Translations under genes and position numbers: made by a program
In this document: piece by piece, positions 5,288-11,779 of the stretch
Numbering within the stretch: the stretch's first letter is position 1
Layout: each line of letters starts with the position of its first letter
The notes under the pieces: generated by a model
Told to the model about the DNA's origin: nothing
Seen by the model: the letters and a program-made list of their open reading frames with translations, nothing else
Databases searched by the model: none
DNA from: an uncultured Spirochaetales bacterium
Lineage (GTDB): Bacteria > Spirochaetota > Spirochaetia > Treponematales > Treponemataceae
NCBI GenBank assembly: GCA_946061495.1
Contig: CAMGSV010000061.1
Location: 1 to 11,852, forward strand
DNA: 11,852 nt
Direction: 5' to 3'

Positions 5288-8200
5288 ATGCAGGAAACAA
5301 ATGAATCGAAGCTGACCATCGTGGATGGTGTGGTGGAACGCTGCGAGAAAACCGTGGCAGGGCGAGTTGTCATTCCTGAAGGAGTGACACGAATTGGGGA
5401 GGCGGCATTCAAGGATTGCATTTGCCTCCAGTGGGTGAGGATTCCCAGCACCGTGACGGAAATCGGCAGCAGTGCATTCGAGGGGTGTCTCAGCCTCCAG
5501 TCCGTGCGGATTCCCGACAGTGTGGCAAGAATCGGAGCGGGCACATTCTGTGGCTGCTTGAACCTTAAATCGGTGCGGCTCCCTCCTGGCCTGAAGGAAA
5601 TTCCGGAGAATACGTTCCACAACTGCCACTTCCTCGTGGAGGTGAAGATTCCTTCTGGCGTGGAGAAAATCGGAAGCGATGCCTTCAGGAACTGCGTCTT
5701 CCTTGTCGTAGTGGATATTCCGCACGGCGTGGAAGAAATCGAGGAGTATGCCTTCGCCAGCTGCCACAAACTCTCCCATGTGTCCCTTCCAAGCAGCGTA
5801 AAAAGGATTGGAGGCGGGGCATTCATCGACTGCCTTAGTATCTGGTCGATGGAGATTCCTGACGGCGTACAAGAAATCGAGGACGGCACCTTCTGGGAGT
5901 GCCCCAACCTCAAGTCCGTGGTGATTCCAAGCAGCGTGAAAAAAATCGGAAACACTGCATTTATAGGATGCTCTAGCCTCCAGTCGATAGAGATTCCCAG
6001 CGGCGTACAAGAAATCGGATTCGATACCTTTGCAGCTTGCTCCAACCTCAAGTCCGTGGTGATTCCAGACACCGTGGAAAAAATCAGGAGCAGTGCATTC
6101 CATGGGTGCGAGTCCTTGGCATCGGTGGAGCTTCCCGCCAGCCTGAAAAAAATCGAGAACTGGGCATTCAAATCTTGCAAGTCCCTGACATCGGTGGCCA
6201 TCCCCTTTGGTGTGGAAAAAATAGAGGACACTACATTCTACGGCTGCAAATCCCTGGTGGAGGTGACCATCCCCAGCAGCGTCACGGAAATCGGTAGCTC
6301 AGCCTTCCACAGCTGCTCTGCCCTCGCCCACATAGAGCTTCCCGCCAGCCTCACAAAGATTGAGAGTGGTGCATTCGAAGAATGCTCTAGTCTAGCCTCC
6401 ATAGAAATTCCTGCCAGCGTCACAGAAATCGGGAGCACTGCATTCAGATACTGTCCCATCCAGGAGCTGGACCATCCCTGCCTCCAGATAGCAGATGGAG
6501 TAGCCTGCAGGGACGGAGTCGCGCTGTATTGTACAACGAAAACCTCCTCGCTGACCCTGCCCCAGTGTGTCACGGAAATCACCTCCTGCTTCGATTCATA
6601 CTGGCACTCGCATCCTATCACCTCCGTAGTGCTGCCTCCCAGTCTGAAGGAGATAGGAAAAGGGGCTTTCACCGGCTTCAAAACCCTCGTCTCGGTGGAG
6701 ATGCCAGAGGGACTGGCTGCAATCGGAGAGCGTGCATTCAAAGAATGTACGGCCCTGACCACCTTTACCCTTCCGAACAGCCTCACGAGGATTGACAGGC
6801 AGGCGTTCACCCACTGCAGCTCCCTTGCCTCAGTGGTGATTCCCGGCCAGGTGCAGGAAATAGGGGAGCAGGCGTTCTACTGCTGCGAGAGCCTGACCAC
6901 GGTGGCCATCCATCTAGGTGTGACAAAAATCGGGGAGGAGGCCTTTGCCCGCTGCACATCCCTTGTCTCCGTGGTGATTCCAGACACGGTGACGGAGATT
7001 GCAGGGCGGGCCTTCTTTGGCTGCACCAAGCTCGCCCAGGTGACGATTCCCGCCAGCGTGGAGAGGATTGGCCCCCTTGCCTTCAAGAACTGCAACATCA
7101 TCCAGTTGGACCATTCCTGCCTCCGCATAGAGAACGGTCTCGCCCTCAGTAGTGGAGCTGTGGAGTACTGTGCGGCTCAGCTGTCCAAGGCCGTCATTCC
7201 CCAGGGTGTGACGAAAATCGGGGAGCGAGCCTTCTACCGCTGCGAATCACTGGTGGAGGTGGACATTCCCGACACGGTGACAGAAATCGCTGACTGCGCC
7301 TTCAACTACTGTCCTTCCTTGGCCCAGCTTGCCCTTCCCCTTGGAATCACAAGGATTGGAGAGCGAACCTTCGCCGACTGCCGCTCCCTCACATCCATCG
7401 TGATTCCGGAGGGGATGACAGAGATTGGGGAGGCGGCCTTCGCCGGCTGCCGCTCTCTCTCCCAGGTGAGCATACCGGACAGCGTGACAGAAATCGCTGA
7501 CTTTGCCTTCGGCAGCTGCGACATCAAGGAACTCAGCCATCCCTGCCTCCAGATTCGGAATGGAATCGCCTGTAGCGAAAAGACCGTGCGGTACTGCGTG
7601 CAGGAGCGTCCCACCATCGTGATTCCGGAGGGGATGACAGAGATTGGGGAGGCGGCCTTCGCCGGCTGCCGCTCTCTCTCCCAGGTGAGCATACCGGACA
7701 GCGTGACAGAAATCGCTGACTTTGCCTTCGGCAGCTGCGACATCAAGGAACTCAGCCATCCCTGCCTCCAGATTCGGAATGGAATCGCCTGTAGCGAAAA
7801 GACCGTGCGGTACTGCGTGCAGGAGCGTCCCACCATCGTGATTCCGGAGGGGATGACAGAGATTGGGGAGGCGGCCTTCGCTCCCCGAAACAGGCGCAGA
7901 AAGTTCAGGGGGGAGGATGTGCGTAACTACGCCTACAACGAGTACATCGACTGGGAGGGGGAATACCGGGTGGCAGCTGACTTCGATTTTGTCACACAAG
8001 TCATAATCACCAAAAGCATCACCCATATCCACAGCAAGGCTTTTGAGGACTTGGACAATCTGGAGTCAATAGTCTTTCCCGACACCTACCCCTTCTGCGT
8101 TTACGATTCCTTCGACTTAGGTGTCGTTTGGGAGGAAAACTTCGATTACGAGACCCTGGAATACCTCTATAAACTGCCGGACGACAGATGGATGAGCTAG
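5288..8200 (+). CDS. Giant BspA/TpLRR-type leucine-rich repeat protein (LRR_5 family)
   Basis: 970 residues, almost all built from about 33 copies of a 23-residue unit of the form V-x-I-P-x-x-V-x-x-I-G-x-x-A-F-x-x-C-x-x-L-x-x, the TpLRR/LRR_5 repeat. Proteins of this type in treponemes and oral or gut anaerobes often mediate adhesion or protein binding; here that is inference. Start: AAGGAG (5275-5280), 7 bases before ATG. No signal peptide or lipobox is visible (MQETNESKLTIVDGVVERC), so it may be cytoplasmic or exported atypically. The repeats fall into blocks of 16, 8, 5 and 2, each closed by a header beginning L-x-H-x-C-L at residues 394, 607, 749 and 822. Residues 704-865 are a perfect tandem duplication. 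The tail (866-970) leaves the repeat, is acidic and aromatic, and holds one more divergent LRR (VIITKSITHIHSKAF). A terminator hairpin follows at 8211. Confidence 0.93.
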   Translation: MQETNESKLTIVDGVVERCEKTVAGRVVIPEGVTRIGEAAFKDCICLQWVRIPSTVTEIGSSAFEGCLSLQSVRIPDSVARIGAGTFCGCLNLKSVRLPPGLKEIPENTFHNCHFLVEVKIPSGVEKIGSDAFRNCVFLVVVDIPHGVEEIEEYAFASCHKLSHVSLPSSVKRIGGGAFIDCLSIWSMEIPDGVQEIEDGTFWECPNLKSVVIPSSVKKIGNTAFIGCSSLQSIEIPSGVQEIGFDTFAACSNLKSVVIPDTVEKIRSSAFHGCESLASVELPASLKKIENWAFKSCKSLTSVAIPFGVEKIEDTTFYGCKSLVEVTIPSSVTEIGSSAFHSCSALAHIELPASLTKIESGAFEECSSLASIEIPASVTEIGSTAFRYCPIQELDHPCLQIADGVACRDGVALYCTTKTSSLTLPQCVTEITSCFDSYWHSHPITSVVLPPSLKEIGKGAFTGFKTLVSVEMPEGLAAIGERAFKECTALTTFTLPNSLTRIDRQAFTHCSSLASVVIPGQVQEIGEQAFYCCESLTTVAIHLGVTKIGEEAFARCTSLVSVVIPDTVTEIAGRAFFGCTKLAQVTIPASVERIGPLAFKNCNIIQLDHSCLRIENGLALSSGAVEYCAAQLSKAVIPQGVTKIGERAFYRCESLVEVDIPDTVTEIADCAFNYCPSLAQLALPLGITRIGERTFADCRSLTSIVIPEGMTEIGEAAFAGCRSLSQVSIPDSVTEIADFAFGSCDIKELSHPCLQIRNGIACSEKTVRYCVQERPTIVIPEGMTEIGEAAFAGCRSLSQVSIPDSVTEIADFAFGSCDIKELSHPCLQIRNGIACSEKTVRYCVQERPTIVIPEGMTEIGEAAFAPRNRRRKFRGEDVRNYAYNEYIDWEGEYRVAADFDFVTQVIITKSITHIHSKAFEDLDNLESIVFPDTYPFCVYDSFDLGVVWEENFDYETLEYLYKLPDDRWMS
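7395..7881 (+). repeat. Perfect 219-bp tandem repeat, 2.2 copies, inside the LRR gene
   Basis: Unit 1 is 7395-7613, unit 2 is 7614-7832, and a 49-base third partial copy is 7833-7881; I see no difference among them. The period of 219 keeps frame (73 residues) and each full unit encodes two LRRs plus one L-S-H-P-C-L header. The flanking older repeats of the same gene differ at many bases, so this duplication is recent. A collapsed or expanded assembly is the alternative. Confidence 0.95.
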
Positions 8201-8210
8201 AGTGGCAAAA

Positions 8211-8240
8211 CTCCCCATCCCGAAAATTGGGGATGGGGAG
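8211..8240. terminator. Hairpin terminator of the LRR gene, possibly bidirectional
   Basis: A perfect 11-bp stem, CTCCCCATCCC (8211-8221) with GGGATGGGGAG (8230-8240), encloses an 8-base loop and begins 10 bases after the LRR stop. TTTT at 8243-8246 follows on the plus strand and AAAA at 8207-8210 gives a short T run on the minus strand. The U tracts are short, so efficiency is uncertain. Confidence 0.7.
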
Positions 8241-8272
8241 CATTTTGAGTTGCCTTTATCTACAGTGGTACG

Positions 8273-8311
8273 AAAAAACTGGTGCAGTCGTCGCAAGGAC
8301 AGCCGCACCAG
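8273..8311 (-). terminator. Intrinsic terminator of the minus-strand nuclease gene
   Basis: Read on the minus strand, CTGGTGC (8311-8305) pairs with GCACCAG (8285-8279), with weaker pairing further in (GTC with GAC around a CTTGC loop). The stem is followed directly by six T (plus-strand A run 8273-8278). It starts 37 bases after the stop of the gene ending at 8349. Confidence 0.85.
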
Positions 8312-8348
8312 CCTAGGCCTTCAAGAGCAAGATTTAACTCCCGCAGGA

Positions 8349-9332
8349 TTACAGCTCCGGCAGATACTTCTTCTTGAAGGTCTCGTAATGCGCTTTCAGT
8401 GCAGCATCACCTGATTTCAGCAGGTCCTCAACCCAGTCGTCAATGCAGATGCAGTGGATTCTTTGCTGAATCTCCGCAGGACATTTTTTCTTTGCCGACT
8501 CCACCGCTTCTTTCAAGTCCTCCCGGAATTTTGGGAACACGAAGAACACAGTATGCTGATGGGTCCCAGCATAAAGGATGTTCCGCCACAGCTGGTAATC
8601 TGCGGCAAAGGGCTCTTTGTCAATGCTTATACCGTGCTTCGCCAGCCTGTCCTTGTAGATTGTCTCGAATTTCTCCTGATGCCGCTCGTCGTCCTTCATG
8701 ACAGAAAAGTCTGACTCGGAATACTTGAACTCAAAGGACAGGATTTCCCCAGTATCGGTGGTGCAGTAGAAGTCGAACTGGGTTCTGTCGTTTTCATCCA
8801 CAATCCTTTCAAAGGTCTGCTCTTCAAGCTTTGCTCCACCCACTGCATCAGGACAGGATTTCTTGATGTACTCCAGCAGTATGCCCCTTTCCTGCAGGGG
8901 AACCATAAAATTGAGGCACATGGCCTGGGAGGAATTCAGATGGCCGAAGGCCGGGTGCAGGGGAATTGAGTCTGCCTCTTTGTTTAGGGCATCACTGAAA
9001 GATCCATCAATAAGATTCCTCTTTTCCTGTCCCACAGGCAGGATGTGGGCGTATTCATTGCACCGCCACACGCCAGACCTCTCAATCTTGAGGGTGCCCT
9101 GCTTGTAGCCCTCCAAATGCTTCAGCAATGTACCCCGCTTTCGGTTCCATTTCTTGTAGCGCTCAATCCAGTTGGGATTCAAATCCTCCAGCTTCAGCTC
9201 CTTCAACTCAATCTCGTTGCCCTCAATCATGTTGGGGACATTCAGCTTGAAGTACTTGCCATCCTGCTCAACCATGTAGGAAGAGGTCTTTGTTCCTGAT
9301 GCAATCTTCATCAGCACCTTGCACGTTGCCAT
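8349..9332 (-). CDS. Solitary PD-(D/E)XK nuclease-like protein (resembles PGN_0703-type putative restriction endonucleases)
   Basis: 327 residues. An excellent Shine-Dalgarno AAAGGAGG (plus 9339-9346) lies 6 bases before the ATG at 9332. Residues 120-146 (ADSIPLHPAFGHLNSSQAMC, then LNFMVPL) match from memory the HLNSSQA block of the PGN_0703 group of putative restriction endonucleases. The nuclease site is readable as FDFYCTTDTGEILSFEFKYSE, with Asp187, Glu201 and Lys203 forming D-x13-ExK. Residues 1-115 are a lysine- and glutamate-rich N-terminal region of unknown role, and the C-terminus ends in an amphipathic KAHYETFKKKYLPEL helix. No methyltransferase adjoins it, so protection of host DNA is unexplained; it might act on modified DNA, in repair, or as a decayed remnant of a larger locus. 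It ends at a strong terminator and is probably transcribed alone or with the lipoprotein upstream. Confidence 0.75.
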   Translation of the reverse strand: MATCKVLMKIASGTKTSSYMVEQDGKYFKLNVPNMIEGNEIELKELKLEDLNPNWIERYKKWNRKRGTLLKHLEGYKQGTLKIERSGVWRCNEYAHILPVGQEKRNLIDGSFSDALNKEADSIPLHPAFGHLNSSQAMCLNFMVPLQERGILLEYIKKSCPDAVGGAKLEEQTFERIVDENDRTQFDFYCTTDTGEILSFEFKYSESDFSVMKDDERHQEKFETIYKDRLAKHGISIDKEPFAADYQLWRNILYAGTHQHTVFFVFPKFREDLKEAVESAKKKCPAEIQQRIHCICIDDWVEDLLKSGDAALKAHYETFKKKYLPEL

Positions 9333-9365
9333 AGTTAGCCTCCTTTGACGATAAAATCAATCTCC

Positions 9366-9414
9366 AAACAGGATACCAGCATGAACACAACTGTTCAATA
9401 CTAGCATCCTGTTT
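9366..9414 (-). other. Long RNA-like hairpin between lipoprotein and nuclease genes
   Basis: Arms AAACAGGAT (9366-9374) and ATCCTGTTT (9406-9414) pair perfectly. Inside, 9375-9382 pairs with 9398-9405 and 9383-9387 with 9392-9396, leaving a 4-base loop and one bulge (9397): 22 pairs in 49 bases. Three inner positions are A-C mismatches on the plus strand but G-U pairs on the minus strand, which is the direction of both flanking genes. It may terminate the upstream lipoprotein transcript, process or stabilise a joint mRNA, or act as a small RNA. The following U run is short. A weak promoter-like match (TTGAAC-17-TATCCT) lies within it on the minus strand. Confidence 0.7.
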
Positions 9415-9435
9415 TACCCAAAACTGATGGGTGGC

Positions 9436-10431
9436 TTATTCCCCAACAAGTCCAAGCACAACTGGAGTTCCAGAGTAGCCTGTTCCGGCGGCCACAACCA
9501 CAGTCAAAGGTGTCTCTATCGTCTGACCCAGCAGTGACGTTACTCCAGCATTGATAATCTCTGCCTTTACCTGCTGGCTTGCATAGCTGACAATGACGGA
9601 GGAACTCCGGGACGAAAAGAAGAAGCCATCGCCATATTCAATTGCAGCATAGGAGCCGCCGTACTGAACCACAAAACCAGAGATAAGATAGGCGTGGCCT
9701 GGCTCCAACGCACCATTCGTAAAAAGCTTGCAGCTGAGCTCGTCCTCTTCGATTCCGTGGAAGGTATAGCCCTTGGCAAGCTGCCTTCCTCTGGCATTCA
9801 ACTGCTCGATTTTTTCAGCTTTGGCCCTTTTTTCAGCCTCTTCCTGAGCAATCCTTTCGGCTTCTGCAGCTGCCTCCTCTGCGGCTTGTTCTGCAATGGC
9901 CGCATCTATTTCCTCTTGGGTTGGAATTCCCTCAATCTTATGCAGAATTACCTTTCGAGTATAACCATTCCACCAATCTCCTTCTTTTACACCATACACC
10001 CAGAACTTATATTTACCATTAAATCTCTCATCAGTCTGTACGGAATCCATTCTATCTGCAAAAGTTGGATCTATTTGAGCCATTTCCTTAAAACAATCTG
10101 TAACATCGATGCTCTGTTCCCGACCATCACGTACCCTACGATCATTTATTCCTACGACAAGTTTTGTAACTCCATTCTCGTCTTTTGTCTCGGCACTCAC
10201 TATGTAGACATCAGCAATAATGCATCCTTTTCCTGTCCAGAAGAGTGACGAATACCCATCATATTGTGACATAATGTCACAATAGTCCTTGGCATCCATT
10301 TCCTGATACTCAATCTCCGCCGGGTCAATAGAATCTGTCGGAACAGAAGAACATCCCCATAAAAACAGGCTAAAACCCGCCACCAGCACAAGCCCCACCT
10401 TGCAAAAACCCGCATTCAGCTTACAAGTCAT
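9436..10431 (-). CDS. Predicted lipoprotein with central coiled coil, unknown function
   Basis: 331 residues from ATG 10431, which has GGAGG 9 bases upstream; a further in-frame start at 10476 would place 15 polar residues before the signal. The signal peptide is MTCKLNAGFCKVGLVLVAGF followed by SLFLWGC, with the lipidated Cys at 27 in a relaxed spirochaete lipobox. The mature protein has a folded N-terminal part (30-168, with tryptophan- and tyrosine-rich strands such as YKFWVYGVKEGDWWNGY at 141-157). Next is an alanine/glutamate-rich helix likely to form a coiled coil (172-214, EEIDAAIAEQAAEEAAAEAE), then a C-terminal glycine- and valine-rich beta part (215-331) ending GTPVVLGLVGE. No enzymatic motif is recognised. 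The long structured leader upstream suggests post-transcriptional control. Confidence 0.88.
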   Translation of the reverse strand: MTCKLNAGFCKVGLVLVAGFSLFLWGCSSVPTDSIDPAEIEYQEMDAKDYCDIMSQYDGYSSLFWTGKGCIIADVYIVSAETKDENGVTKLVVGINDRRVRDGREQSIDVTDCFKEMAQIDPTFADRMDSVQTDERFNGKYKFWVYGVKEGDWWNGYTRKVILHKIEGIPTQEEIDAAIAEQAAEEAAAEAERIAQEEAEKRAKAEKIEQLNARGRQLAKGYTFHGIEEDELSCKLFTNGALEPGHAYLISGFVVQYGGSYAAIEYGDGFFFSSRSSSVIVSYASQQVKAEIINAGVTSLLGQTIETPLTVVVAAGTGYSGTPVVLGLVGE

Positions 10432-10495
10432 AATCCATATCCTCCATAATTCGATTTTGCACTGGAGAGAAGGCACAACTCCTCCCCCAAGATTG

Positions 10496-10599
10496 ACCTT
10501 CGGGAAGCTAACTGGTATCCTATAGTCGCTACACAGAGGACGACAGATGACTCACCCGAAGGTAAAAATCAAATATGTTCTTTACTCATATTTGATTTT
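10496..10599 (-). promoter_or_regulatory. Structured 5' leader of the lipoprotein mRNA (two consecutive stem-loops)
   Basis: Just downstream of the predicted minus-strand start lie a perfect 13-bp inverted repeat (AAAATCAAATATG at 10565-10577 with CATATTTGATTTT at 10587-10599, 9-base loop) and, one base on, a 9-bp inverted repeat (ACCTTCGGG at 10496-10504 with CCCGAAGGT at 10555-10563) enclosing 50 bases. A small GTCG/CGAC pairing lies inside the second. As RNA these would form two adjacent stems in a leader of about 170 nt. The first repeat, being AT-rich and centred near +18, could equally be a DNA operator. No known riboswitch class is recognised. Confidence 0.6.
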
Positions 10600-10605
10600 G
10601 CGATA

Positions 10606-10634
10606 TGTATACCATGGTTTGATTCATTTGTCAA
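10606..10634 (-). promoter_or_regulatory. Promoter of the minus-strand lipoprotein gene
   Basis: On the minus strand a perfect TTGACA (plus 10634-10629), a 17-bp spacer and TATACA (10611-10606) predict a start near 10599, about 170 bases before the lipoprotein ATG at 10431. Confidence 0.7.
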
Positions 10635-10647
10635 CAACGATTAGAAT
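10619..10647 (+). promoter_or_regulatory. Possible overlapping divergent promoter for the plus-strand gene
   Basis: TTGATT (10619-10624), a 17-bp spacer and TAGAAT (10642-10647) point toward the gene starting at 10665. The elements interleave with those of the minus-strand promoter, so both could not be occupied at once. The predicted leader is only about 11 bases. Confidence 0.45.
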
Positions 10648-10664
10648 TTTTGCAGGTGGAGACG

Positions 10665-11108
10665 ATGAAGGCCATGGACATGACCCAGGAAGAATTGCAG
10701 CTACGTATAGAAGAGGGAATAAGCCGGCGGTATTCCCAGTTCGAGGGGCTTATCAACGGAGAGGAATTCCGCCCCTTCCGGGAGTTGTGCATGGAAATGG
10801 CCTCCAATCCTGAGCTTTTGGGACACGTGAAATTCTGCAACGACCTCTTCCACATCCCCCCGGTCAAGACCTTCCTGCTGTACTACCGGGAGCGGCTCCA
10901 GCCACTGGTGGACAGCAGCCTGCGAGGACTCAGCGGGGAGGACATGGAAAACAGGACCAGGATGCTCAAGCGTTCCATGGGAGCCTTCTGGGGAGCCGTC
11001 TTTAAAGGGGCCCTGGGCTACCAGACCTCCCAGACCGTCACCGTCTCCCTAAAAGCCCCCCTCCCTGTCTCCACCGCCAGCTACTTTGTCCTGACTGCGG
11101 AGGGGTGA
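10665..11108 (+). CDS. Conserved-looking hypothetical protein, unknown function
   Basis: 147 residues from the ATG at 10665, preceded closely by GGTGGA (10655-10660); a TTG at 10650 in the same frame is the alternative. The protein has a charged, helical N-terminus (MTQEELQLRIEEGISRRYSQ), a middle segment LCMEMASNPELLGHVKFCND with FHIPPVKTFLLYYRERLQPL, and a C-terminal, less charged portion (GAFWGAVFKGALGYQTSQTV) that could be a short amphipathic or membrane-proximal stretch but not a clear transmembrane helix. GC-rich codon use like epmA argues it is a real, resident gene. I do not recognise a domain. It ends 4 bases from the convergent toxin gene. Confidence 0.75.
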   Translation: MKAMDMTQEELQLRIEEGISRRYSQFEGLINGEEFRPFRELCMEMASNPELLGHVKFCNDLFHIPPVKTFLLYYRERLQPLVDSSLRGLSGEDMENRTRMLKRSMGAFWGAVFKGALGYQTSQTVTVSLKAPLPVSTASYFVLTAEG

Positions 11109-11112
11109 GAGG

Positions 11113-11383
11113 CTAAAACAAGTCTGAGTGAGTGCCAGTACGAGAAAGCTCCAGAATGAGTGCTTCCTCATTTATAGAATAAATCAGAAGCCAGTCTGGC
11201 TGAATGTGACATTCCCGATGCTTCGCCCAATCTCCTGTCAACTGATTCCTTGTGCCGTGCCGGTAGTGGCTCTTGCCGGAGCAGTTTGTCCAGAACTTCA
11301 ATAAAAAGACGCTCGTCTCTGCCCCGTCGCAAAGCCAATTTGTAGTCTTTCTTAAATTGCGTGGAATACCGTGGCCTAAGCAT
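11113..11383 (-). pseudogene. yafQ: YafQ-type mRNA interferase toxin, broken by a one-base frameshift
   Basis: The first frame (start 11383) reads RPRYSTQFKKDYKLALRRGR and on to LPARHK. The family sequence then continues in the next frame, from NQLTGDWAKHRECH through PDWLLIYSINEEALILEL to RTGTHSDLF and the stop at 11113. Together they cover the whole of a YafQ protein (about 90 residues), including the C-terminal THxxLF motif with its catalytic histidine. Deleting one C of the pair at 11248-11249 (plus strand) joins HK directly to NQLTGDW. As written, the protein loses its catalytic half and ends in an unrelated tail at 11168, so ribosome-dependent mRNA cleavage should be absent. A sequencing error at this position would give the same picture. 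The gene overlaps the antitoxin by 8 bases, the usual operon order. Confidence 0.85.
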
Positions 11384-11642
11384 GGAGGGAATCCATCAAG
11401 TCCGATACGGAGTCAAAGACTGGACTCAGGTTCTTTCCCTCTTCCGTCTCCTTCAAAACCCTTGCCGTAAGCTCATTTGGAGTGCTGTACCCTATCTCAA
11501 AGGGTATTTTCCTTTCCCGAATGACTTGCTTGAGAAAAACATTTATTGCGCTTGTCATAGAAAGCCCAAAATCCTCAAAAAGACGTTCTGCCTCCCGCTT
11601 TGTCTCCAAACTCGTGCGAATATTTATCGTTGTCATTGACAT
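11376..11642 (-). CDS. dinJ: RelB/DinJ-family antitoxin
   Basis: 88 residues from ATG 11642, chosen because GGAGG ends 6 bases upstream; a second ATG at 11636 is possible. The N-terminal part, MTTINIRTSLETKREAERLF, then GLSMTSAINVFLKQVIRERK and IPFEI, is the ribbon-helix-helix DNA-binding domain typical of RelB/DinJ antitoxins. The C-terminal part (STPNELTARVLKETEEGKNL) would wrap around the toxin. In the family it neutralises YafQ and represses its own operon. Its stop overlaps the toxin start by 8 bases. The antitoxin reads intact although the toxin is frameshifted. A weak promoter candidate on the minus strand (TTGCAT-17-CATATT) lies just upstream, around 11660-11695. Confidence 0.88.
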   Translation of the reverse strand: MSMTTINIRTSLETKREAERLFEDFGLSMTSAINVFLKQVIRERKIPFEIGYSTPNELTARVLKETEEGKNLSPVFDSVSDLMDSLHA

Positions 11643-11670
11643 AAGACACCTCCAGATGCCATTAAATATG

Positions 11671-11694
11671 ATACATTGTAATGCAAAATGCAAC
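11671..11694. promoter_or_regulatory. Possible autoregulatory operator of the toxin-antitoxin operon
   Basis: CATTGTAATG (11674-11683) is palindromic apart from its two central bases and runs into ATGCAAAATGCAA, a direct repeat of ATGCAA. This lies between the antitoxin start and its presumed -35, where RelB/DinJ-type repressors bind. No consensus is known to me for this species. Confidence 0.35.
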
Positions 11695-11750
11695 ATTTTT
11701 ACGTAATCAATGACCAAATTGGAACAAGCCCTTTAATCTCCAGCCCGCCA

Positions 11751-11779
11751 TTGCCAGCCGGAGCCGTTCCCGCTATACT
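11751..11779 (+). promoter_or_regulatory. Promoter pointing off the right edge
   Basis: TTGCCA (11751-11756), a 17-bp spacer and TATACT (11774-11779) each match five of six consensus bases. An AGGAGG at 11786-11791 touches an ATG at 11792 with no spacing and opens only a 14-codon frame, so the first gene of this transcript is probably beyond the window. Confidence 0.6.

Noticed and set aside
5219..6231. Long open frames on the minus strand opposite the LRR gene (about 294 and 325 residues)
   Set aside because: They mirror the periodic LRR codons and show a repetitive antisense pattern, with no ribosome site or family match; the plus-strand frame explains the region fully.
7395..7881. CRISPR-like periodic repeats
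   Set aside because: The repeats are contiguous coding units of 219 bp without unique spacers and continue the protein frame.
7247..8032. Minus-strand open frames over the tandem repeat
   Set aside because: Same cause: an antisense shadow of the perfectly repeated 219-bp unit.
10547..10813. Plus-strand frame beginning MTHPKVKIKYV
   Set aside because: It runs through the inverted repeat and both promoters, then overlaps the gene at 10665 in another frame with low-complexity shadow sequence.
11168..11301. Programmed frameshift in YafQ
   Set aside because: There is no slippery heptamer or downstream stem at the shift (AAGGAATC), and the family is not known for it; simple mutation or sequencing error is more likely.
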